Below, in pieces: positions 41,967-53,330 of a stretch of 64,000 nt of DNA. The DNA lies in assembly GCF_002953255.1 (NCBI RefSeq), contig NZ_CP026498.1, positions 8,013,935-8,077,934 on the forward strand, read 5' to 3'. How positions within the stretch are numbered: position 1 is the stretch's first letter; each line of letters opens with the position of its first letter. The stretch is from Streptomyces sp. CB01881. Lineage in GTDB: Bacteria > Actinomycetota > Actinomycetes > Streptomycetales > Streptomycetaceae. The notes under the pieces were generated by a model. The model had not been told where the DNA came from, did no database searches, and saw nothing but the letters and a program-made list of their open reading frames with translations. Position numbers and translations under genes: made by a program.

Positions 41967-41970
<4 letters not shown>
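40981..41970 (-). CDS. Hydroxymethylglutaryl-CoA lyase
   Basis: 329 residues. A TIM-barrel enzyme splitting HMG-CoA into acetoacetate and acetyl-CoA, the last step of leucine degradation. Motifs: RIHEVGPRDGLQNES (metal-binding Asp and catalytic Arg-Asp), LAVHFHDTYGQALSNTLAAL (metal-binding His-x-His) and VDASAGGLGGCPYAKSATGN (catalytic Cys loop). Its ATG overlaps the stop of the carboxylase alpha gene (ATGA, 41967-41970), so the two are coupled. The adjacent acyl-CoA dehydrogenase and carboxylases support the leucine pathway. Confidence 0.95.
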
Positions 41971-44339
<2,369 letters not shown>

Positions 44340-44489
44340 GGGAGGCGTTCCTCCGGGTCGAGGGGAGCCGTAAGAAGGAGGTGGTGGAGGGTGGCGGCGG
44401 CAGGGGCCGCGGCGAGGCGCGGCCGGGGCCGGGCCTGGTGACGTCCGGTGCGGGCCCGTGGCCGGCGTGCGGACACGCCGGCCACGGGG

Positions 44490-46220
44490 TCACATCCGGA
44501 AGACGCCGTACGGGCCGGGCTGCGGAAGCGGGGCGTTGGCGCAGGCGGTGAGCGCCAGCCCGAGGACGGTGCGGGTGTCCATCGGGTCGATCACCCCGTC
44601 GTCCCAGAGTCGCGCGGAGGCGTAGTAGGCGTTGCCCTGGCGCTCGTACTGCTCGCGGACGGGGCGCTTGAACTCGTCCTCCGCCTCGGCCGGCCACTCC
44701 TCGCCGTGCGCCTCCAGCTGGTCGCGGCGGACGGTGGCCAGGACGGACGCCGCCTGCTCGCCGCCCATCACGGAGATCTTGGCACCCGGCCACATCCAGA
44801 GGAAGCGGGGGGAGTAGGCCCGTCCGCACATCGAGTAGTTGCCGGCCCCGTACGAGCCGCCGATCACCACCGTCAGCTTCGGGACCCGGGTGCAGGCGAC
44901 GGCGTTGACCATCTTGGCGCCGTGCTTGGCGATGCCGCCCGCCTCGTACTGCCGGCCGACCATGAACCCGGTGATGTTCTGGAGGAAGAGGAGGGGGATG
45001 CCCCGCTGGTCGCACAGCTCGATGAAGTGGGCGCCCTTGAGCGCGGCCTCCGAGAAGAGCACGCCGTTGTTGGCGACGATGCCGACGGGGTGGCCGTGGA
45101 TCCGGGCGAAGCCGGTCACCAGGGTCGCCCCGTACTCGGCCTTGAACTCGGCGAACCGGCTGCCGTCGACCAGTCGGGCGATCACCTCGCGCACGTCGTA
45201 CGGCGTGCGCGGGTCCACCGGGACGGCCCCGTACAGGCCGGCCGGGTCGACGGCCGGCGGCTCGGCCGGGGTCAGCGGCCACGGCCGGGCGGCCCGCGGG
45301 CCGAGCCCGGCGACGATGGTGCGGACGATGGAGAGGGCGTGGGCGTCGTCCTCGGCCAGGTGGTCCGTCACCCCGGAGGTGCGGGAGTGGAGGTCGCCGC
45401 CGCCCAGTTCCTCGGCGGTGACCACCTCGCCGGTGGCCGCCTTCACCAGCGGCGGCCCGCCGAGGAAGATCGTGCCCTGGTTGCGGACGATGACGGCCTG
45501 GTCGCTCATCGCCGGGACGTACGCGCCGCCCGCGGTGCAGGAGCCGAGCACGGCGGCGATCTGCGGGATGCCGGCGGCCGAGAGCCTGGCCTGGTTGTAG
45601 AAGATCCGGCCGAAGTGGTCGCGGTCCGGGAAGACCTCGTCCTGCATCGGGAGGAAGGCGCCGCCGGAGTCCACCAGGTAGATGCAGGGCAGGCGGTTCT
45701 CCAGCGCGACCTCCTGGGCGCGCAGGTGCTTCTTGACCGTCATCGGGTAGTACGTGCCGCCCTTGACGGTGGCGTCGTTGGCGACGACGACGACCTCGCG
45801 CCCCGCGACCCGGCCGATGCCCGCGATGACACCGGCTGCCGGTGCGGCCCCGTCGTACATCCCGTCGGCGGCCAGCGGGGCCAGTTCGAGGAAGGGGGAG
45901 GCCGGGTCGAGCAGGGTGTCGACACGGTCGCGCGGGAGCAGCTTGCCGCGCGCGGTGTGCCGGGCGCGGGCCTTGGCCCCGCCGCCGAGGGCGGCCGTGC
46001 CCAGCTTCTCGCGCAGTTCGGCGACCAGGGCGCGGTGCGCCTCGGTGTTGGCCCGGAAGGCGTCCGAGCCCGGGTCGACGGCGGTGCCGAGCCGGGGTGC
46101 GGGAGCGGCGGCTCCCGGGGCGACGGATCCGCCGGACGGCGAGCCGCCCGTGCCTGCCGCGCCTGCGCCTGCGGCGCTGCCGTTGACGCCGGCGGGTACG
46201 CCGGCGGTGGGGATGACCAT
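44490..46220 (-). CDS. Acyl-CoA carboxylase, beta (carboxyltransferase) subunit
   Basis: 576 residues. Crotonase-fold carboxyltransferase: HTARGKLLPRDRVDTLLDPA and an N-terminal acyl-CoA site, GAFLPMQDEVFPDRDHFGRI, the oxyanion region GSCTAGGAYVPAMSD, GTIFLGGPPLVKAATGE, and the C-terminal GGSYGAGNYSMCGRAYSPRF. These match methylcrotonyl/acyl-CoA carboxylase beta subunits. The first 45 residues are Gly/Ala/Pro-rich and may not all be translated; ATG 46220 is used. First gene of the leftward cluster, opposite the TetR gene across an operator-rich spacer, with alpha 150 bases downstream. Confidence 0.94.
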   Translation of the reverse strand: MVIPTAGVPAGVNGSAAGAGAAGTGGSPSGGSVAPGAAAPAPRLGTAVDPGSDAFRANTEAHRALVAELREKLGTAALGGGAKARARHTARGKLLPRDRVDTLLDPASPFLELAPLAADGMYDGAAPAAGVIAGIGRVAGREVVVVANDATVKGGTYYPMTVKKHLRAQEVALENRLPCIYLVDSGGAFLPMQDEVFPDRDHFGRIFYNQARLSAAGIPQIAAVLGSCTAGGAYVPAMSDQAVIVRNQGTIFLGGPPLVKAATGEVVTAEELGGGDLHSRTSGVTDHLAEDDAHALSIVRTIVAGLGPRAARPWPLTPAEPPAVDPAGLYGAVPVDPRTPYDVREVIARLVDGSRFAEFKAEYGATLVTGFARIHGHPVGIVANNGVLFSEAALKGAHFIELCDQRGIPLLFLQNITGFMVGRQYEAGGIAKHGAKMVNAVACTRVPKLTVVIGGSYGAGNYSMCGRAYSPRFLWMWPGAKISVMGGEQAASVLATVRRDQLEAHGEEWPAEAEDEFKRPVREQYERQGNAYYASARLWDDGVIDPMDTRTVLGLALTACANAPLPQPGPYGVFRM

Positions 46221-46284
46221 CCCAAGAGCTCCCTTGCCCTCGGCACCAGGTGGGCGGCAGGGCCGGGTGAGCCCGCGACCCCCA

Positions 46285-46344
46285 CGTTAATGAGCGTTAA
46301 CTCGTGCGCCCAGGTTAACGGCCGATAACCCCACTGTCTACGAT
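46285..46344. promoter_or_regulatory. Divergent operator with repeated GTTAA(C) motifs
   Basis: CGTTAA at 46285-46290, GCGTTAACT around 46298, GGTTAACG around 46316 and CGATAAC at 46323-46329 repeat through the spacer between the carboxylase beta and TetR genes. The two GTTAAC palindromes are 18 bases apart. TACGAT at 46339-46344 is a good -10 box for a leaderless TetR mRNA. This is a likely autoregulatory TetR operator. Confidence 0.65.
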
Positions 46345-46351
46345 GGGCAGC

Positions 46352-46993
46352 ATGTCGAAGGTCCCAGCCGCTTCCGCGCTCCCACGCCGTGACCAGATCC
46401 GCAAGGAGGCCGCCCGGCTGTTCGCCGCGCGCGGCTTCCTGGGTGTGGGCGTCGACGAGATCGGCAAGGCGGTCGGCATCAGCGGGCCCGGTCTCTACCG
46501 CCACTTCGCGGGCAAGGACGCGATGCTCGCCGACCTGCTGATCGGTATCAGCGAGCGCCTCCTGGAGGAGGGCCGTCGCCGGGCCGGCGGCGGCGGCGAC
46601 GGTGCGGCCGCGGCGCTCGACGCGCTGATCAGCGGGCACGTCGACTTCGCCCTCGACGACCGGGACCTCATCACCCTGCACGACCGCGAGCTGCTGAACC
46701 TCAAGGAGGAGGACCGCCGGACCGTCCGCCGGCTCCAGCGCGGCTACGTCGAGCTGTGGGTGGACGTCGTCCGGCAGGCCTACCCGCCGCTGGCCGAACC
46801 GACCGCCGAGCCGGTCGCGCGGGCCGCGGTGCACGCCGTCTTCGGCCTGATCAACTCGACCCCGCACAGCGTCGCCCCCAACCCCGCCCAGGACGACCGG
46901 GCCGGCCTCCAGCGCGACGGCATGGCCGCCCTGCTGCACAGCCTGGCGCACGGCGCCTTCTCCGCGGCGGCCGACGCCGCGGCGCGCGGCTGA
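46352..46993 (+). CDS. TetR-family regulator of the acyl-CoA degradation cluster
   Basis: 213 residues. The N-terminal TetR helix-turn-helix (DQIRKEAARLFAARGFLGVG, then ISGPGLYRHFAGKDAM) occupies about 15-65. The C-terminal helical domain (TetR C-terminal type with the GLINSTPHS loop) binds the ligand, plausibly an acyl-CoA. It is divergent from the carboxylase beta gene; such TetR proteins usually repress both directions until the CoA substrate appears. ATG 46352 fits the -10 box at 46339-46344 better than ATG 46343. Confidence 0.9.
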   Translation: MSKVPAASALPRRDQIRKEAARLFAARGFLGVGVDEIGKAVGISGPGLYRHFAGKDAMLADLLIGISERLLEEGRRRAGGGGDGAAAALDALISGHVDFALDDRDLITLHDRELLNLKEEDRRTVRRLQRGYVELWVDVVRQAYPPLAEPTAEPVARAAVHAVFGLINSTPHSVAPNPAQDDRAGLQRDGMAALLHSLAHGAFSAAADAAARG

Positions 46994-47213
46994 GCGACCC
47001 GCCTCTCCGCCCGGGCCGCGCCCGCCGCGCCTCGGGCCCCGCGCGGTCCGAGGGGGCGCCGCGTCGGGCGGGTGGCGTTGCGTCGGCCCGGTGACGCCCG
47101 AGGGTCGGTGCCGTCCAGGGGCCGGTGACGCCCGGGGGCCGTGCGGCTTCGGGCCCGCGCTCGGCCGGTAGGCCGCGGACGGGTGCGTGGTCCCTGCCCG
47201 GCCGCCAGGGTGG

Positions 47214-47540
47214 CTACCGGCCGGGCTGCTCCGGGCCGCCGGGTCGGACCGTCACCCGGCCCGACTCCAGGTCGATGCGGCGGTCCAGCGGGCCGGCCGA
47301 CCCGGCGTCGTCCCGCAGGACCAGCCGGCGCTCCTTCTCCTCCCGCATCTGCTGCCGCCCGGGTGAGAGAAAGGCGTTGAGCTCGTCCATCATGCTGAGG
47401 CTCGACGCCGCGCCGACCCCGGCACGGCGCCGCCGCCAGTAGATCCAGCCGCGCCGCTCCATCCACAGGAGGAGCCGGTCGACCAGCAGTAGCGCTGGCA
47501 CCGTCACGACGGCGCCCACGGCCGGCACGACCATGCTCAT
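47214..47540 (-). CDS. Small membrane-anchored protein (DUF6191-like)
   Basis: 108 residues. One N-terminal membrane segment (VVPAVGAVVTVPALLLVDRLL), a basic WRRRR stop-transfer patch, then a soluble tail with MMDELNAFLSPGRQQMREEK and IDLESGRVTVRP. This tail matches the streptomycete family I recall as DUF6191 (FxPGRxxxxEEKxR...IDLxSGxVxV). Function unknown. GGGGGAGAAGC precedes ATG 47540. It diverges from the ABC exporter gene. Confidence 0.8.
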   Translation of the reverse strand: MSMVVPAVGAVVTVPALLLVDRLLLWMERRGWIYWRRRRAGVGAASSLSMMDELNAFLSPGRQQMREEKERRLVLRDDAGSAGPLDRRIDLESGRVTVRPGGPEQPGR

Positions 47541-47946
47541 CGCTTCTCCCCCTTCCGGCGGCGGACGCTCCGCCCGCCTGGGTCCGCCCGCTCCGGTCCG
47601 CCCGCCTCGATCTGCCCGCCTGGGTCCGCCCGCGGGCCCAGGCGTCGGGGGCCCGCAGGCTCAACGTCCCGTCCTGGGCCCGAGTGCCCACGGGTCGCAG
47701 CCCCGGCTGCGGGCGGGGCCTAGGTCCAAAGGAGGGCGGCCCGCTGCGCCGGTGGAAGGTGGGCGTTCCGCGCGCGGTCGTCCACCCTTGGTGGCAGGGG
47801 CACGGGCCGAGGCCGGGCCGGGAATCACCGCTGGCCGCGGGCTGTTGGCTCCTCAGCCGGGCCGGACACCCGGCGTGCTCTGGCCGGATGGGCCGGCCGG
47901 ACAAAACCATGGCGGCCACCCGACGGAATGGTTAGCATCCCTAAAT
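47541..47946. promoter_or_regulatory. 406-base divergent region with repeats, upstream of ABC exporter
   Basis: GCCCGCCTGGGTCCGCCCGC occurs at 47572-47591 and 47614-47633 in C-rich low-complexity DNA. TAGCAT at 47933-47938 is a good -10 box eight bases before ATG 47947, which lacks a ribosome-binding site, so the exporter mRNA is probably leaderless. The open frame continuing upstream to 47533 is not coding-like. Confidence 0.5.
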
Positions 47947-50900
47947 ATGCCTGAGACTCACGGATCTACGGTGGAGCTTTCCCCGAGCGGACCCCCGACC
48001 GGTACCCGGGGCGCGCCGGACGGTGCCGACGGCAAGCCGGGCACCCGCGGCAACCAGGGCACCGACGGCAGACCGGACCCCGGCAGGGAGCAGGGCGCCG
48101 ACGGCGGCAACCCGGGCGGGGCCGCGGCCCCCGGTGGCAGCGCCCAGGGCTGGCTGCGGCGGCTGGTCGGCTACTGCTGGCTGTCGCGCCGCAGCCTGCT
48201 GCTGGCCTTCGGGGCGTCGCTCGTCGGCATGGCCGTCACCTCACTGGTCCCGCTGGTCACCAAGCTGATCATCGACGACGTCATCACCGAGCACACCCGT
48301 TCCCTGACCCCGTGGGCCGTGGTGCTGCTGGTGGCGGCGGCCCTGGTGTTCGCCTGCACCCAGGTGCGCCGCTACTACGGCGGGCAGCTCGCACTCGACG
48401 TCCAGCACCACATGCGCAGCGACCTCTTCCGCTCGCTCGGCCGGCTCGACGGGCACCGGCAGGACCGGTTGGACACCGGCCAGGTGGTCGGACGCGCGAC
48501 CTCCGACCTCCAGTTGATCAACGGCCTGCTCTCGATGCTGCCGATGATGACCGGCTTCCTGCTGATGTTCGTCATGTCGCTGGCCGTGATGCTCTGGCTC
48601 TCGCCGCCGCTCACGCTGATCGCCCTGGTCATGGGCCCGGCGCTCTGGTGGGTCTCGGTGCTCAGCCGCAAGCGGCTGTTCCCGTCCACCTGGGCGGCGC
48701 AGCAGGAGGCGGCGGCCGTCGCGGGGGTCGTCGACGAGGCGATCGGCGGCGTCCGGGTGGTCAAGGGCTTCGGCCAGGAGGCCCAGGAGCTGGGCAAGCT
48801 GGAAGCGGCCTCGCGCAGCCTCTTCGCGGCCCGGCTGCGCTCGGTCCGGCTCAACAGCCGCTACAACCCGGCCATGCAGGCGATCCCGGCACTGGCGCAG
48901 GTCGCGGTGCTGGCGTTCGGCGGCTGGCTGGCGGTCAACGGCCAGGTCACGCTCGGCACCTTCGTCGCCTTCTCCACCTATGTCGCGCAGATGACCGGCC
49001 CGGTCCGGATGCTGACCATGGTGATCACGGTCGGCCAGCAGGCCCGCGCGGGCGTGGAGCGGGTGCTCCAGCTGATCGACGAGCGCCCGCTGGTGCAGGA
49101 GCGCCCGGGTGCGGTCGCCCTCGACCTCACGGCCGCGCACCTCTCCGCCCAGCACGCTCCCGCCGAGACCACCGGCACGGCCGGATCCACCCGGTCCACC
49201 GAGCCCGCCGCCTCCGCCACCCCCGCTGCCCTCGACGCACCCGCCGCCCTCGACGCCGTGCACGGCGAGACGCAGCGCACCGTCGGCCCGCTCACGTCCG
49301 GCCTGGCGTTGGAGTTCGACCAGGTCGAGTTCCGGTACGACCCCGAGCACCCCGCGCCCGTCCTGCACGGGCTCAGCCTGAAGCTGGCCCCCGGCGAGAC
49401 GCTGGCCCTGGTCGGCGCGTCCGGCTCGGGCAAGTCGACGGTGGCGCAGCTGGTGCCCCGGTTCTACGACCCGGCGGCCGGCGCGGTCCGCCTCTACGGC
49501 CACGACCTGCGCGACCTCACCCTCGACTCGGTCCGGGCCGCGGTCGGTATCGTCCCCGAGGAGAGCTTCCTGTTCTCCGAGACGGTCCGGACCAACATCG
49601 CGTACGGGCGGCCCGACGCCACCGACGAGCAGGTCGTGGCGGCGGCCCGCGCGGCGCAGGCGGACGAGTTCGTCCGGGAGCTGCCGGACGGCTACGAGAC
49701 CAAGGTCGGCGAGCAGGGGCTCACGCTCTCCGGCGGCCAGCGCCAGCGCATCGCGCTCGCCCGGGCGATCCTCACCGACCCGGGCATCCTGCTGCTGGAC
49801 GACGCCACCTCGGCGGTCGACCCGCAGATCGAGGCGGAGATCCACGACGCGCTGCGCTCGGTCATGACCGGCCGCACCACGCTGCTGATCGCGCACCGCC
49901 GTTCCACCCTCCAGCTGGCCGACCGGATCGCGGTGCTGGACCACGGCCGCCTGCTGGACATCGGAACGCACGAGGAGCTCGACGGCCGATGTCCCCAGTA
50001 CAGGGTGCTGATATCCGATCCGGAGGCTGGCCAGGCCCGGCCTCCGGCCACCACTGGAACACCGGCCGACGCACTCAACGAGGCCCCCCGGACCGAAACC
50101 CCCCGGACCGAAACCGCCCGGACCGAGGCCCCCCAGGCCGAAACCCTCCAGGCCGAGGCCCCCCGGACCGAGGGCCCCGTCACGGAGCCCGCAGACAGTC
50201 CCGCCCCCGAGGCCGCCCCCGGGGCCGCCCCCGCCCCCGGGGCCACCGCGGACACCCCGGCGTCGCAGCCCCTCCCCGAGCTGCCGACCCCGGCCCTGGC
50301 CAAGGCGGCCCGCACCGCCGACCCGGACCTGCTCGCCAAGGTCGCCGCGCTCCCCCCGGCCACCGACGAACCGGAGATCTCCCGGTCCCAGGCGGAGGCC
50401 GGCGACCCGGACTTCAGCCTCCGGCGGGTGCTGCGCCCCTTCCACGGCCCGCTCGCCCTCGCGCTCCTCCTGGTCGCGCTGGACGCGGGCGCCGGCCTGG
50501 TGCTGCCGATCCTGATCCGGCACGGCATCGACGACGGCGTGAGCAAGGGCCTGATGTCGGGCGTCGCCGTCGCCTCCCTGACCGCCCTGGTGATCGTTCT
50601 GCTGGACTGGCTGGTGCAGGGCGCCGAGAACCGGGTCAGCGGCCGTACCGGTGAGCGGGTGCTCTACACGCTCCGACTCAAGATCTTCGCCCACCTCAAC
50701 CGGCTCGGCCTGGACTACTACGAGCGCGAGCTGTCCGGCCGGATCATGACCCGGATGACCACCGACCTGGACTCGCTGACGTCCTTCCTGCAGACCGGCG
50801 TCGTCACGGCGGTGGTCAGCCTGCTGACCTTCCTCGGCATCTTCGCGGCCCTGCTGGTCATCGACGCCGGCCTGGCGCTCGTGGTCTTCGCGGTGCTGCC

Positions 50901-52173
50901 GCTGCTGGTGGTGGCGACGCTGGTCTTCCGCAAGAAGTCCAAGCAGCAGTACGAGATCTCGCGCGACCTGATCAGCACGGTCAACGCCGACCTCCAGGAG
51001 AACGTCGCCGGCATGCGGATCGTCCAGGCCTTCCGCCGGCTGGACGCCAACACCGACCGCTTCGTCGCCAGAGGCATCGCCTACCGCGAGGCCCGGGTCC
51101 GCGCGCAGCTCTACATCTCGCTGTACTTCCCGTTCGTGCAGTTCCTCTCCAGCGTCGCTGCCGCGCTGGTGCTGATCGTGGGCGCGTCGCGGGTCGACTC
51201 CGGGACGCTCACCGTCGGTGCGCTGGTCGCCTACCTTCTCTACATCGACCTGTTCTTCGCGCCGGTCAACCAGCTCTCGCAGGTCTTCGACGGTTACCAG
51301 CAGGCCGCGGTGGGTCTGGGCCGGATGCGCGAACTGCTGCAGACCCGGACCACCACCGCGGAGGTGGCCGACCCGGTGCCGGTGCGGGGCGGGCTCCGGG
51401 GCGAGATCGACTTCGAGGACGTCGGCTTCGCCTACAACGGCGGCGCCGACGGCGCCCCGTCCGTGCTCACCGGCGTCAGCCTGCACATACCCGCGGGCCA
51501 GACGGTGGCGCTGGTCGGCGAGACGGGGGCCGGCAAGTCCACCCTGGTCAAGCTGGTCGCCCGGTTCTACGACGCGACCGCCGGCACCGTCCGCGTGGAC
51601 GGCGTCGACCTGACCCGGTACGACCTGGCACAGTACCGCCACCGGCTCGGGGTGGTGCCCCAGGAGGCGTACCTGTTCGCGGGCACGGTGCGTGAGGCGA
51701 TCGCGTACGGCCGGCCCTCGGCCTCGGCGGCCGAGGTGGAGGCGGCGGCCCGGGCGGTCGGTGCGCATGACATGATCGTCCGGCTGTCGGGCGGCTACGA
51801 GCACGAGGTCACCGGGCGGGGGCGGAACCTCTCGGCCGGCCAGCGCCAGCTGATCGCCCTGGCCCGGGCGGAGCTGGTCGACCCGGACATCCTGCTCCTG
51901 GACGAGGCCACCGCCGCGCTCGACCTGGCCACCGAGGCGGCCGTCAACCACGCCTCGGACCGGCTCAGCGGCGGCCGTACCACGCTGGTCATCGCCCACC
52001 GCCTCACCACGGCCGAACGCGCCGACCGCGTCGTGGTCCTGGACCACGGCAAGGTGGTCGAGGACGGCACGCACGCCGAGCTGCTCGCACAGGGCGGTGT
52101 GTACGCGCGGCTCTGGCAGGCGTTCGTCGCCGACGGCCACCCGGCGCCGGAGCCCGAGCCGGTGGTCGGATAG
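47947..52173 (+). CDS. Fused double ABC exporter (TMD-NBD-TMD-NBD)
   Basis: 1408 residues, two type IV ABC half-exporters joined in one chain. First half: a Gly-rich N-terminus, six membrane helices from about residue 75, Walker A GASGSGKST at 490 and LSGGQRQRIALARAIL near 597. Linker of about 130 residues (695-825) with pentapeptide repeats. Second half: six helices, Walker A GETGAGKST at 1191, and signature LSAGQRQLIALARAEL near 1297 (Gly to Ala, so site 2 may be weaker). Followed by LLLDEATAALD. It exports an unknown lipid, peptide or drug. Most bacteria encode such halves as two genes; the fusion is known in actinomycetes. Confidence 0.94.
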   Translation: MPETHGSTVELSPSGPPTGTRGAPDGADGKPGTRGNQGTDGRPDPGREQGADGGNPGGAAAPGGSAQGWLRRLVGYCWLSRRSLLLAFGASLVGMAVTSLVPLVTKLIIDDVITEHTRSLTPWAVVLLVAAALVFACTQVRRYYGGQLALDVQHHMRSDLFRSLGRLDGHRQDRLDTGQVVGRATSDLQLINGLLSMLPMMTGFLLMFVMSLAVMLWLSPPLTLIALVMGPALWWVSVLSRKRLFPSTWAAQQEAAAVAGVVDEAIGGVRVVKGFGQEAQELGKLEAASRSLFAARLRSVRLNSRYNPAMQAIPALAQVAVLAFGGWLAVNGQVTLGTFVAFSTYVAQMTGPVRMLTMVITVGQQARAGVERVLQLIDERPLVQERPGAVALDLTAAHLSAQHAPAETTGTAGSTRSTEPAASATPAALDAPAALDAVHGETQRTVGPLTSGLALEFDQVEFRYDPEHPAPVLHGLSLKLAPGETLALVGASGSGKSTVAQLVPRFYDPAAGAVRLYGHDLRDLTLDSVRAAVGIVPEESFLFSETVRTNIAYGRPDATDEQVVAAARAAQADEFVRELPDGYETKVGEQGLTLSGGQRQRIALARAILTDPGILLLDDATSAVDPQIEAEIHDALRSVMTGRTTLLIAHRRSTLQLADRIAVLDHGRLLDIGTHEELDGRCPQYRVLISDPEAGQARPPATTGTPADALNEAPRTETPRTETARTEAPQAETLQAEAPRTEGPVTEPADSPAPEAAPGAAPAPGATADTPASQPLPELPTPALAKAARTADPDLLAKVAALPPATDEPEISRSQAEAGDPDFSLRRVLRPFHGPLALALLLVALDAGAGLVLPILIRHGIDDGVSKGLMSGVAVASLTALVIVLLDWLVQGAENRVSGRTGERVLYTLRLKIFAHLNRLGLDYYERELSGRIMTRMTTDLDSLTSFLQTGVVTAVVSLLTFLGIFAALLVIDAGLALVVFAVLPLLVVATLVFRKKSKQQYEISRDLISTVNADLQENVAGMRIVQAFRRLDANTDRFVARGIAYREARVRAQLYISLYFPFVQFLSSVAAALVLIVGASRVDSGTLTVGALVAYLLYIDLFFAPVNQLSQVFDGYQQAAVGLGRMRELLQTRTTTAEVADPVPVRGGLRGEIDFEDVGFAYNGGADGAPSVLTGVSLHIPAGQTVALVGETGAGKSTLVKLVARFYDATAGTVRVDGVDLTRYDLAQYRHRLGVVPQEAYLFAGTVREAIAYGRPSASAAEVEAAARAVGAHDMIVRLSGGYEHEVTGRGRNLSAGQRQLIALARAELVDPDILLLDEATAALDLATEAAVNHASDRLSGGRTTLVIAHRLTTAERADRVVVLDHGKVVEDGTHAELLAQGGVYARLWQAFVADGHPAPEPEPVVG
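50086..50175 (+). repeat. 15-bp minisatellite in ABC exporter linker
   Basis: Six imperfect 15-bp units, each containing G(A/G)CCGA(A/G)(A/G)CC, encode RTETP, RTETA, RTEAP, QAETL, QAEAP and RTEGP. The array lies in the linker between the first nucleotide-binding domain and the second membrane domain. Confidence 0.9.
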
Positions 52174-52206
52174 CGGTCGCAGCCGCGGAGGGACCGGGGC
52201 GAGGGG

Positions 52207-53205
52207 TCAGGCCGCGATCAGTGAGGTGAGCAGTCCGGAGGCGTCGATCCCGCGCGGCAGGTCGCTGACCTGCCCGTCGCCCACCTCCACCACCCGCCAG
52301 CCGGAGCCGTCGGCCCGGCTGGCGAGGTCGGTGGTGACGAAGCGGCAGCCGAGGGCCCGGACCAGTGGCCTCACCCCGGTGAGGTCCGGTTCGGCGGTCT
52401 GCCCGGGTGCGTCCGGGTGCGGCCCGACCAGCACGGGCTCGCCGTCCAGCCACCACACGCGGGCCTCCACCGGCCGCTCCCCGTTCCCGCCGCGACCCCG
52501 CGCGCCCGCCGGCCCGTCCTCCGGTCCGCCGGCCGGCCCGCCTCCGCCTCCGGCTCCGTTCACGAGCCCGTCCGTCGTGCCGGCGTCGCCGCCGGCCCGC
52601 GCGAACTCCTCGTACCGGCGCAGCACCACACCGCCCGCCAGGAACTCGCCCTGCAACTCGACGAAGCGCTCCACCACCCGCCCGACGGAGGCCAGGTCGG
52701 ACAGCTCGGGGACGTAGCAGGCCTCGTCCCACTCGTGCTTGCGGGACTTCACGTAGTCCTTGACGATCGCCGGGCCGTGCCCGCCGAGCCGTTCGACGGC
52801 GGCGGCCAGCTGCTCGGCCCCGGGGCGGCCCGCCGCCGGCGACAGCGGGATCCAGGTGCTCGGCGGGGTCGCGCCCTCGAACACGTCGTACCAGCCGGGC
52901 AGTTCGTGCGCCGAGGCGTAACCGGCCGCACTGGTGAGCAGGTTGGCACCGCGGTCGGCCAGGGCCCGCTCGAAGGCGGCGTAGTCGGCGGCGGGGATCA
53001 TCCAGCCCCGGTACCAGAGCGGGCCGCAGTCCTTCCGCACCTGCCGGACCGCCTCCGCGGCGTCTCCGGCGAGCAGCGCGTCGTGGTCGACGAGGTACTG
53101 CTCACCGCCCAACTCCCGCAGTGTCCGGGCCTCCCAGGCGAAGTGCGGGTCGGGCCGGCGCGGGTTGAGCGGGTCGGCCGGGAAGAGGATCGCTGGTGCG
53201 GGCAT
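52207..53205 (-). CDS. ATP-grasp domain protein (DUF4343-like)
   Basis: 332 residues. AILFPADPLNPRRPDPHFAW opens a preATP-grasp region. GPAIVKDYVKSRKHEWDEAC carries the lysines of an ATP-grasp fold, and WRVVEVGDGQVSDLPRGIDA provides the metal-binding Glu-x-Gly end motif. It resembles ATP-grasp (DUF4343) proteins found with other modification enzymes; a ligase role on an unknown carboxylate is plausible. A Gly/Pro-rich insertion (about residues 205-240) interrupts the domain. ATG 53205 has a TACTCT-like -10 just upstream, so it may be leaderless. Divergent from the Nudix gene. Confidence 0.82.
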   Translation of the reverse strand: MPAPAILFPADPLNPRRPDPHFAWEARTLRELGGEQYLVDHDALLAGDAAEAVRQVRKDCGPLWYRGWMIPAADYAAFERALADRGANLLTSAAGYASAHELPGWYDVFEGATPPSTWIPLSPAAGRPGAEQLAAAVERLGGHGPAIVKDYVKSRKHEWDEACYVPELSDLASVGRVVERFVELQGEFLAGGVVLRRYEEFARAGGDAGTTDGLVNGAGGGGGPAGGPEDGPAGARGRGGNGERPVEARVWWLDGEPVLVGPHPDAPGQTAEPDLTGVRPLVRALGCRFVTTDLASRADGSGWRVVEVGDGQVSDLPRGIDASGLLTSLIAA

Positions 53206-53330
53206 GGGTGTCAGAGTACGGCCACCGGACGCCCGCGGCGGCGTGAACACCCAGTCTCCCCGCGGTTGGTGCCACAGCCCCGGCGCCAATCCACTCGACA
53301 CTGCGCGACCGGCACTGCGAGAGTGATCCG

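Noticed and set aside
48241..52140. 1299-codon minus-strand frame opposite the ABC exporter
   Set aside because: Antisense shadow of a protein with all ABC motifs intact.
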